This document shows positions 43,001-55,000 of a DNA stretch of 64,000 nt, piece after piece. Source of the stretch: Strigops habroptila (lineage: Eukaryota > Chordata > Aves > Psittaciformes > Psittacidae). The notes below the pieces were generated by a model. It was given only the letters and a program-made list of their open reading frames with translations, was not told where the DNA came from and made no database searches. Numbering within the stretch: position 1 is the stretch's first letter; every line of letters starts with the position of its first letter. The DNA lies in assembly GCF_004027225.2 (NCBI RefSeq), contig NC_044291.2:10400707-10464706 (forward strand), given 5' to 3'. The position numbers and the translations under genes are program-made.

Positions 43001-46000
43001 CGTATGTTTGCTACCATTGTACCTACATCATCATTCTAAACAGTTTAGTGCAGGTATTACAACCTTCTGGAAAGCAAGAACTTTTTTAAACATACCTTGG
43101 TAAGGTGCAGGATACATCTGTCCTACAGGCTGGAGTTGAGAAGCAGATGCAGCAGTTTGGGGGTAAGCAAATGCCATTCCTGGATATGCCTTGCAGAACA
43201 CGTTCAATAGATTAGAATATGTTTTGGTATTTCCCCCTCCCCACACTTAAGTGAATTTTATGGGGTTTTTAAGCCCCAGGAGCAAGGATGATATGTGGAA
43301 GGAAAAAAGAACAGAATTAAGGAGCTGGAAGTCAAATGACACAATACTCATAGTAAAGGGGAAATAACAGTCACAGGTCTTTCAAGACTTAGATATGTGT
43401 TCAAGTTACCACAGCTCACTAAGTTTTCTTCACTGAATTTTAAGCAAAAACATGTTACCTTACATTTGGGAGAGGCAAATGCCAGCACATGAAGAGCTCA
43501 CTCTGGAGTTAGCCTAACTTGAACACAAGGCTCTTCCTAGGAGGGGCTTATAAAGTGCAACACAACTTGATTACAACTTCACTGTTCAGTGCTAAGGAGG
43601 AGCTAAACAGACTGAAGCACATATTACATGCTACAGCTATCTCCTACATACCAATTCACATTCTCAGGCAAGGGAAAACAAAAGATTACAATACAGCTTG
43701 GGCCAAGGTTCAAGAAGAATTCAGGATATCAGGGTCAAACTTGCAAAACATCTGAAGTGAATACATCCAAATCAGTGTCAGATTAAAGCTTCACTTTCAT
43801 GCAGAGTCTCTATTTCAGCAGAAACGCCTTTATCTTGTTACTTGCCAAACCTTCCTCATTTTCAACACAAGAAAAGTGCAAAGCCAAAACACTGCAAGGC
43901 CACATCAGTTTTGGGTTTGCTGTGGGGCTTGGGGGTTATTTTCGGGGTGGTGGTGGGTGTTACTATCACATAATGGTTTTATTCATTATCAAGTATTTTC
44001 TTCTTCTGTTTCAACTCTTTAAAAATAAACAGACTCTATGTAACATAAGCCACTGGTTTCCAAAAGCTCCAGAAAATAGGTTAAGTGGAAATAACCACAG
44101 AAAACAGACAGTAAAAAGCTTGGGTTTAGACTTTATAGAACTGTTTGCACGATAGCTTTGTAGTCAGTCTTTACTATCTGATGTGGAAAACACATTGTGT
44201 GTTTAAAGCTTCCTTGTTTAGCAGGCAGATTGCATCACCTCACAGCAGCACCACAAGCCTTTTAAAAGGCTTGTTCTTTCACTTGGATGAAAAACCATAA
44301 CCCACAAACACCTGGAGTGTGCAACTGAGCTCTCATGGAACACCAGACCAGGACTAAGAAAAGCTGCAACTAAAATTCTTCTATTTTCTGATTTACAAAT
44401 ACTTGGAAGTTTTTATTTTATTCACTACAAAAACAGACACTAAAAAAAAAGTCTGGTTAATTCTTGGTTCAACTTTAAGAAGCCATCAGCAAGCAGAAAA
44501 TTCACCCTTTTTGATTAAATTACAGGCATGTGATGGAAACCTGAGAATGTTGAAGAGTCACAAGAAGGAACCTGGGATTCTCATCTTCATCCTTGTCCCC
44601 AGCAATGGGGAAGTAAGACTTAGAGAAAGGAGAGGAGCACCAATATTCTCTTTGATTTCATTCTGGTACCTGAAAGCCCTGTGCTCCTGCAGGCAGAGCT
44701 GAATGGGGCTGGATCGTTGCAGGAATTAAAGCAGCAGAAGATACTGGAGGTGCAGAACCAGATGCCTGAGGTACTGAAAAGGAAGAAATAAATTCAGCAT
44801 GCCATAAAGTAGCTAGAAATAATTTAACTCACCCAGTGTGAAATGGCCAAAAAAACCCCAATTAAACAGACAAAAATTTAACAGAAGCCTGTCTGCAGCC
44901 TTGTGAAAATCAAATCCAGTCAAGCAAGTGATAAAAGGTAAAGAGTAATCTTTCACAGAGATTCCCACTTCTAGCTACATTTAGACAATCTCTTTTCATT
45001 CAAATAAAGGCAGCTCTGAAGTATACTGACACAAGATGTTACTCATGCTGACTCTGAAGACTGCTCGGCTGAGTAGCTGCTGACATTACTAGTCCCTCAC
45101 GGGAAGACAAGTCAAGCCCACCCCAGAGCTGTCAGCCTCTGATGTCCTTCACTCTTATTTCCATCCTTTTCAAACAATTTCTGTTCACTGGGAAAGGATG
45201 TGTAACAGTTTCATTTACAAATCACATAATATCCTAGAAATTTCAGTGCCATCCCTGCACACACAATGACAGAGCAGCCTATGCACCAATGTGTTCACAG
45301 ATCACAGTGATGACATACTCCAAGGACTTCGATCTTGTGCTTTAAGAATTAGTCTACCTATAGCAAGGATGGGGCAGCCACAGCTTCTCTGGGCACCCTG
45401 TGCCAGCGCCTCAGCACCCTCACAGGGAAGAATTTCTGCCTAAGAGCTCATCTCAATCTCCCCCTTGTCCTGTCCCTACAGGTCCTTGTCCAAAGCCCCG
45501 CTCCAGGTTTCCTGGAGCCCCTTTAGGCACTGGAGCTGCTCTAAGGTCTCCCCTTCAGGAGCCTTCTCTTCTCCAGGCTGCCCCAGCCCAGCTCTCTCAG
45601 CCTGGCTCCAGAGCAGAGCTGCTCCAGCCCTCGCAGCAGCTCCGTGGCCTCCTCTGGACTCGCTCCAGCAGCTCCACGTCCCTCTTGTGCTGTTGCCCCA
45701 GAGCTGGATCAGGACTGCGGGGGGGGTCTCCCCAGAGCAGAGCAGATGGGGAGAATGCCCTCCCTGACCTGCTGCTCATGCTCTGGGGGTGCAGCCCAGC
45801 ACACGGGGGGGTTCTGGGCTCAAGCACACACTGAAGCTGGGTCATGGGGAGCTTCTCCTCAATAACATCCCCAAGTCCTTCTCCTCAGGGCTGCTCCATC
45901 CCATCCCTGCCCAGCATGTATTTGTGCTTTCCTCGACCCAGTAACCTACCTATCAGTTCCTATTTCAGTTCCTAAAAGGAATCCTCTATTCCTACAATCC

Positions 46001-49000
46001 TCGTGCTTGAAGCCTGCAAGTAAGTGCAATTTTGCTATCCCAGTCCCAGCTCACCAGCACATTACCTTGTGTGGACACTGTGGGCAGTACTGCATGAGCT
46101 GGCTGTGCTGGTCTCATAGAAGATGAAGCCACTGGTTGTGCTGTCCCTCTGAGTGTATTTGGATCCTAAAAACATTTCTGCATGTTACAATGAGTGCTGA
46201 AGAACAAGCAAACAGTTTGAACCCAAGATCACTTCAGAGTAGGTGTTACCCAATTAACCCAACTGAACTGTCTAGTGGATTTGTTCAACCCTTTTGCCAC
46301 CAGAACAGGGTACACAGGGAGAGCTATCGCTACAGATTGCCCTTCAAGGGATTCACACAGGAGAGAAAGCATCAAAAAAGTCATACTTATTTAATGATGT
46401 ACCTCTATCTCCGAGTCACTGGAGTCCAGTTGACTACCTGCTGTCCCAGCCAGGAAAGGCAGCATGGGCTGTCCCATTTTAGCCATCCGAGAAATAAGCT
46501 TTGCCTTTGCTACATCTGGGTTCTAAAAGAAATGTTTGCAGTTACTCTCCCTTCGTCTCTCAGCCCAGACTTTTCAGACATTAGACACATCTGTCAGGAT
46601 TAGACTCTTCTAATTGCTTCTAATGCTCTTCGAGTTAATTCAGGCTCTTTCAATTTTTCAATAACTGTGTGAAATGCTAATTTTCAAGCACATGAGGTAG
46701 CACTGGGTTTATTCATCTGGCTTGCTTTATATACCCTCCTTCTGGATGTTATTGATGTTATTACATAGGAAGTCTATCCCTGCACAAAGCACAGCAACAG
46801 GATGAAAATATGAATTAAGCTGCTTAGCAGCTGGTTCTATACTGAGGCACTCGCAAGAAGTCTTCTTCCCATGTAGCTGTATAAAGTTATACCAAATGTC
46901 CCAGTTACTCTTTGTTATCCCTTTTATATTTGTCCATTTATCTGAAAAGACAACTAGCCTGTGATGATCCACATGGTCAAAGTAACTTTACATTGAAGAG
47001 TAGGAACTGAGACTGAGCTTCCTCATGTTCTGCTAATCCCTTCAAAAACAAGGCCCTAACCCGCTGTCAGTAAGGTGAACATTTGAGAGTCTTGCCTGCT
47101 TTATGTTCACTTTATCTTCAGCAATACAAATGCAAAGGTGAAACCAATCAAGCTTCCCTACTTAAGGGTTCATATTAGTTAGGAAAAAGCCAACACTTAC
47201 TGCTAGCTGCTCACTGATGGAGTTTGACTTGGCCCGAACAGCTGGCTCCCTGAAAAAAAGACAAGTGTATGTTGATACTAGAGATTAACCCAGATGAAAT
47301 TCAGGATCCAATATTCTGCATTTCTAAATACTGTCAAATACACCTCCCCCTAGGAAAACTATTTTCTTCTATCACGAGCATTTCTTTTAGCTTGCTTTGC
47401 AACAGTGCTTGCAGGTTTCAGAACATCCTTATGGACAAGTTCCATAGCTGTGGAACAGCTGATCACAGAAAGATGATTTTATGGATTGCTGCAACAACCA
47501 CATCCTGGTATAAACAATTTTAATCCAAGTCCAATAACAAACTACTTATGGCAACTAGAGCAGCACTTAAATTGAGCTCCCTAAAAAGGATGACTGACAC
47601 AGTTAAGAAACAAATGACAAAGTAAAATTTGCAATTAAACAAATGAGCCATTACCCAAGACCAGCTGATGACCATAGTGCCACCTGAGACAAGCAGGCTG
47701 TTGTAGCAGTAACCCATATGGCTTAACCAGGCCAGATCTCAGTAATGCTGTAGAAGAATGACTTAATCTGTGCCCATTTCAATCTCTTTCAATCTGAAAG
47801 TCAGCATTCCAGCAGCAAATTTCCTGCAAGCCTCATCAGCAAGCATTTCTCTGCCATGCTGACAGCACTAGGCTGGCACACAAAGGACCCACATCTGCCA
47901 AACAATGTGCTAATGCAGGGTTGTGCCATGTGTCTATGAGCACTGCCATCTTTTAATGCAGCTGCCTCTTACCCAGGCTTTGGAGGTACTGTAAATGGAG
48001 GCAGTAAACCAGTGTCTGCAGAGAAGCCATCTGAACTGGGGACGGGAGAAGGTGCAGGAGAATCCCGTGAGCTCACACTCTGTCCATCCGAACCAGAGCA
48101 TTCCTTTACCAGCTTCACCTTAAAAGCATGTAATAAAACAGAGGTTTTTCTGGGCTCCCCAAAAAAGTTTTCAGCAACTTCTTTATTTTTGATGACTACT
48201 CCTTTGTCAAGCTTATCCCCTTCAAGTAAGGGTTTATGACTGATTCAGAACTGGAGAAGCCGAGTCTTTGCATCCTCTCATTCCCCACTGAGTATTGTTT
48301 TCCCAAGTGACTCACAAATAAGACAATGAAAAGATCCCAAAACAGTTAGAACAGACATGTCTAAGTAAACAGCCCAGAGGGATTTTTGGGGGTTTTGGGT
48401 TTTCTTAATTAAAGATATATATCTTCCTGTGGTATTTGGTTTATAACAGTTTCTGAGCTGTAGTTCTCATACCAACAGCAGGTTTTCAGCCTGCAGACAA
48501 ATGCTACCACTCAAGAGCTGTAAAGTAGATGTAAAATAAACACTTGGCGGGAGACACTCACCCGCCTCACTTCCACCTCAAAAACTAAAGTGGAGTCTGG
48601 AGGGACCCGGCCAGCCACTCCCTGAGCTCCATATGCCCATGCTGGAGGGATGATGAGATACCTTCGGCCTCCTTTCTTCATCCCCATCATTCCTTCTTCC
48701 CAGCCCTTTGGTTTTCAGAAACACAACAGAACAGAAAGCAAACACTTTGGTCAGTGACATGACATTGTACTAATTAAGACAGCTTCAGGCACTGGCTATA
48801 GGAGATATCAAAACCCATATAGAGATCCTTGTAAAATCCTATTTGTTTTCAGTCTGCAGCACTAAACCTTTGTCTTACAATGAATCATAATGGGCAGTTG
48901 TAAATTGCAACACTGACTTCAGAATAAAGCAGCAGCTCCCAACATGTGGATAATGAAATCAAACACATGCAGCAATCTCTAGCATGAAGGTTGAAGGCTT

Positions 49001-52000
49001 CCAAATCTCTGCGTGGTTCCAGAAACCTGGTTCAAGTTTTAAATACCATAACTTAAAACAGCCATCACAGATCCCACTGATATCCTGGAGAACAGAGCTG
49101 CATGCTGTGCTGTGTGCACAAACTCTGCAGTTGCAGGAGCTTGCAGAGCACTCAGTGGTGACCTCTCAGCATTCAGGGAAAGAAAAGGACTTCATGTCCT
49201 TGAAAGACCACTTCTGAATCGCTGTGGTTAGATGTCCAAAGCGCCCACAGTAAACAGTTGTAGCAAAGGAGGTTTATAAGCCAGAGCAATACAAATGGTC
49301 AAATGGATGCCAGCATTTAACAGGATGACTAATGCACCCAGGCAACATTAATAAGAAGATGGACATTAATACAAATAGAGTAGGAAAATAGTATATCTTT
49401 AATAAAGGAAAATTTGTAACAGGTCATCTATGAATTACGTCGGTAATGGAAGTGACTTGAACAAGAGCATCTCTATGAAGGCAGGTCTGAGTGCTGAGGC
49501 GCTGGCACAGGGTGCCCAGAGAAGCTGTGGCTGCCCCATCCCTGGCAGTGTTCAAGGCCAGGTTGGACACAGGGGCTTGGAGCAACCTGCTCTAGTGGAA
49601 GGTGTCCCTGCCCATGGCAGGGGTTTGGAACTGGGTGAGCCTTAAGGTCCATTCCAACCCACAGAAGTCTGATTTTATAATTCTAATCATCTCTGATTCA
49701 CAACCTGATTTTACAGAGTAACATAAGGGAGTATCACACCACCTGGAGTGAAACATTATCACACAGTCAAAACCCCCACAATGTGACTTAAGAGGGTAAA
49801 ACCATTCCTAGTACTATGTTTTACTAGACCATCCTAAGAACTTGCCAGTTGTCTTCACCCTCCCATGCCCTTGGCCCAGGTGATGAGTCAGAGCTATCTG
49901 ATGCTCTGCTTTTAAGGCACAATCAGTGCAGAGGGTCTGAAGTTTTTCCCAAATTGAAGTTCTCCTTCAGAAATAGAACTCCCTGAGAACAAGGTAATGG
50001 ATTAAGTGACTTCCGGAAAAACAAAGACAACTGAAAAACCAGGCTCTTGAAAACAGGAAGGCTCTTTTTTACCAAACAGCACAACTTCTAACAGCACCAC
50101 TGAGAAGGAGACTGGGCTATATTGTGCAGGTTAAGAAGCAAATAAAGAATCCTGAACAAGATCTTCAGTAATTCAAAGCTCAGACTTCAGTTGTTATAAT
50201 GAAAGTGCCAGAAGTTCTACCTTGATGACCTTTCCAGATCCCAGCTTCAGGCGCAGCAGCTTGTCTTTGTTAACATTTGAGTCAAACACCTAGAGAGTTG
50301 AAGAACAAAGACACAGAATACATGGATTTCCCAACTGTTTCAAGACTCTGAACTCTACATATTTCATAAACTCTTACAGTCTCTTAAGCGCTATTTCCCA
50401 TTCTGTTACTTCCAAAATTAATTCCCAGATGTAAGACAGAGCATGGCTACAGCTTCTAGTGCAATTCAGTACAATTTCTTACAGTGAACAATAGCTGGAA
50501 ACTCAGATGTTACAACTGCTTTGAGCTTGATAGTCAGGACAGGATTGGGCTGAGTAGAACACCACACAACAGGCTTCTATCAAGTAGCAAACAACTGTCT
50601 AGTTTTATATATTAAACTACAACAGCAGCTGTTCATAATGTTTGCAATTAAATGTTTGCAAATTAAACTATGCAGCTGAACAACTCTTTCAGATTAGAAG
50701 TAGGCTCTGCTATGCACCATTGGTACATAAGAGTGAGGCATGCCAGGCAGGCCAAGAAAAACAAAAAATCCCCTAAAGATGAAAAACAGAAAGCCCTTTT
50801 TCATAGCAAAGAGATTCAGCTGCAGATGGATACAAATACAAACCCCTTTGCTTTGAATTTTGCCAGCAGAAGTGTTTTAAAAGTAATGCTTTGGAATGAC
50901 AAAGCATTTGTTTATTAGCAAAGTGGATTGGACACAGCTGTAGAGGATGTGAAAGCATTCTCATTCTTTTAATAGTTGGAAATATGCTTCATGGCAGACA
51001 AGGCCCTTCTTAACACTTCCTCGAGCTCCTTCCAGCAGAGCAGAGCTGGCTTCATTGTCTGTTCCCACCAGTTTCATAGGTACTCTCACACATTAATATT
51101 AATGAAATATTAATTTCACTTTCAATCACCTCCTCCTGAACAGTAAAGGCATCCCTTATAATTCTATAGGTAACACTTAGGACCTCACTTATGGTGCCAT
51201 AAGTAACTGACAAAATCCCTTTCCCATCAGCACCAATACTGTGCTTGATGTGGCAGGTTCCTTCCAGGGGCTGTCACACTCAGTGTTAGGAAGAAGCAGA
51301 AATGCCTTTACCTGTCCAAGCCCGTTGTTCTGGAACAGCCAACCCGTATAGGCAACCTCCAGAGAGTCTCCTCCTTCTGCTCCCTGCCCCTCTCCAAGAA
51401 GGAGGTCCTGGGAGAGGACTGAATCCAGCACAGGGGAGCTGTTGCATTTGGCAATGCACACCTGCAGAAGGAAAGTCTCTGGTCGTTAAAACACAGTGAT
51501 AAATTCCACTGTGACTCATTACAGATCTGATGCATTTCTTACTGTACTGATCAAGCCCAGGCTATAGATGGCCTTACAAAGCATTCCATGTTTCTTTGTG
51601 ATGAATTTTGCTGAGTAAATACCCTCTGCTCTACAGAGCCGTTGGTCTTACAGTACTTGAGAATCTGGATCAAAAATCCCCCCAGAAGTAACAGGCTCCC
51701 TGCCTCAGAGGCATGTGTCTAACACTAAAACTCCACCAGGCTCATGGCAGATCTGCCTCCATCAACAGCCACCCAGATACTCAAGGCTGAACTTGCAATG
51801 TAAAAGTACAACCAACTTGGAGCCTTTGAGCAATAAGGTGCTCTCAGAGATAGGTCTGAGTTGCCTGTTGCTCTAACAGGGTAGCAAATCCTGCCTCACA
51901 CACAGTAGTTACCTGCTTGCTGAAATCCATTGCGGCCTTTTCTGACTCAAACATGATGGACCAGTTTTGTCTCTGATCATCATAGAACGTACTGTAATTG

Positions 52001-55000
52001 TTGGGTTGGACCTGTGGGAAAGGAAATCAGCCTTATATTATACATTAAATGATGCATTCAACTGAAATAAATTAAAAAAATCCACATCCAAAAGCAGCTT
52101 AAAACAAGAGCTACTGAAATTAAGCAGAGGCAGAATCCTGCTGTGTTACTACCCAAGTTCTGAATGCACAGAATAGCTTTAATTGATGTGCTCATTATCT
52201 TGGAAGAATTATTATAACTCAAATACATGAGGAAATACTAAGTTCTTTAGAGATGCTGCAGCTTTCACAAGCTGGTGAAAGCTTTCACAAGCTTCTCTGA
52301 AGCTAGATCATATTATACATGCTTAGATTTTTAAGTAGAAGTAATCTGCTCTCCAAAAGTATTGATTATATTTAGGCTTCTACAATCAATTGGAGGAGTC
52401 ACTCCTTCCTTGATTCTAAAAATCCACGTCACCAGAAGCTGACTACAGAACCCAAAACACACTTCTAAAACCTGAAGAGCAAGCTGCCACCCTGGGCAGA
52501 AATCTGGACTGAAATTCTACCATTTCAGAGTAAAATTTTGTCTATCAAATGAAGATTTTTCGTGTCACCTGATGACAAGCTGAGAGCAGCAAATCAACAC
52601 ACCAATTCTCTGTGAAGCTGGCAGAAAACAGAACTTCCTGAGAGATCCCATTCTGGGACTTACAATGCTCCAAATTGTTCTTATCAGCAGGATAATGCTG
52701 AGCATCCCGTTTCTGAGAGAAAACATTTCCTTCTGCTTGCTCAGTTGCATTCACTCAGTCACTTAACTAAAAGTTATTAGCAAAAGGAGTTGTTCTGTTT
52801 CTATCCACTGTAGGACTGCAAAACTCAAAATACCTCCTCTATGATCTAGAGGTAATAATACACCTCCCACAGCAGATGAACTCACATTATGAAATCTACT
52901 GCTCTGCAAAAGGCAGATGTAACGATCCCTTGTGCAATATGGGGAGGAGGAGAACAGCGCTCCCAGTCACGAGGACACCTCTTGCTGTGTCAGATGCCTG
53001 ATCTCAAAGGCTGTAAACTTAAGACTTACGCATTTCAGAGTCAGCTTCTGTTTGCTGTGAATAACATAAACCCCTAAATGCTTTTCCAATCCACAGTCTT
53101 ACCGTGAGTACAAAGCCTGGATGGATCCTTGCAGTTGTGATCTGCTGCTGCTGACTGATGTAAAGGAGGAGCCTGTACTGGATTCCACAAGGAATTGGGC
53201 AGGGGAAAAGAACAAAAAGCAGGAACTCAAAACGTCTTCAATTCTCACATGCTTGATCAAATTCTGAGCCTAAGGCTACAGTGTTTATTTGTCAAATACA
53301 CCCAGCAGCAGCATTATCCACAGCAAAAATACTTAATGCAATTTTGTAACACCTCTTAAATCCCATTGAAAGTGTGCGAGCTATATTTAGCTACAGGAAT
53401 CAAGCAATTCAAACTAATTAGTTTGCAGTAAGCAAGATGCTTCAACTAATTCCACATTTGTCACAGTTACTGTGTAAAAGAATGGAGCACTAACCCTTCA
53501 ATACACAGAACACAATACATGCCATACAAGCGTAAGCCAGTGTAATAAATCAAGTAATACGCAGGAGTTTTCCAAGTGCTAAACAATGCAGATATAGCAT
53601 CATATTGACATATTTGGCTCTACCAAGGAAAAGTGCTTTTCTTCATGCACCTGCACTCAACACATCAAATTCTCTCAGGCACAAGTTGTAAAAGATCTTA
53701 CAAACTTGTTGGTAACAGAAAAGAAAGACATCACCAAGGCAAATGGCTTGAGCCCTAAGAAAGCCCAGGAGGGCCAGGAGGTGGAAGCAGCGTTGGAACC
53801 CAGACCTCCAGCATCAAAAGCAAAGACATTCCAGTGAGTTCAGAGAAACACTACCCCATACGAGCGTGCTCTCAACATGAAAACGTTGAAGGAGTGAAGT
53901 GTTCCTCACCTCTTTAGTGGCGTGGTTCCCCACTACAGCTGCTCCATACTTGCCTTGCTTCAAGTACTGCCCATTTGTACTGGAAGACAAGTGAGATATT
54001 CAGCTGCGGAACCATCCTTGCCTCACATTTCTCTCTACTGCTGCTGAGTTTTTCTCCTTTAGAGATCAAGTCTCTTATCCTCATGCCTCAAGCATCAGGC
54101 AGTCTTTCTTAGCTTACAAACATTACACCTCTCCTGCTTGCCCACAGATCACAGGAGCATACATTATGGAGCTTGAGTTGAAAACTGCTCTTTCCACAGC
54201 TCCAGGGCAAACGAGTTTTTCACACAACGGCAGTGTCAACTGGACAGAGGATTTTACTGCTGTCACTCTGTGCTCAGGCCTCAGTTCTCCACAAGGGAAC
54301 ATGAGACATAAGCACCTGACAGAGCTGCCTGGAACAGTGTGAATGTCAGGCTGATGCCCCAGGATGCAGTTCCCTGTAATGGCCAAATAAAAAACTTGCT
54401 ATTTATTTGACAACTGCATAACCCAGGACTGCAGCACAGTAACTGAACTTGGTTTTGTGCAGAAACTTGCATTGATTTGTAGCATTACTGCCATGCAGAT
54501 ACATGTCTATAACCACAGTCTCATCCCACTCATCCAAAAATATCTTCTCTCTATGATTAGGTCTTCATCTCCCAGAGATGCAGACTAACAGGTCATGCAA
54601 GAAACCACCGCTGCACTTACTATCGATAAGCGTGAACTGCGGTGGCCGCGAACACGGATGGATCTCCTGAAGCTGCTGGGGCCACAGGAGCCTTCTGGGC
54701 CGCTTGGCCTGCTGAGGAACCAAGAGCAGGGACAGCATCAGTGAGATAGAACAGCCACAATACCATGACACATTCCTTCCAAGATAAAGCAACTTCAGAA
54801 GATTAAAAAAACCCCAACAACAACGAGTGATGTTCTAAAGTCACCAAAGGGCATCGAGTAGCCACAGGTACTGGAGGATAATATCAAACAAGAAAACTAA
54901 AAGGATTATTTGCACTGCTGTTCATAGAATCAACCAGGTTGGAAAAGACCTTCAAGATCACCAAGTCCAACCATTCCCCAGCACTGCCAAGGCCACCACT

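Noticed and set aside
52261-52295. Direct and inverted repeats of GCTTTCACAAGCT in FKBP15 intron 5
   Set aside because: A short local duplication that can fold into a small hairpin; no pairing beyond 8 bp and no RNA family recognised.
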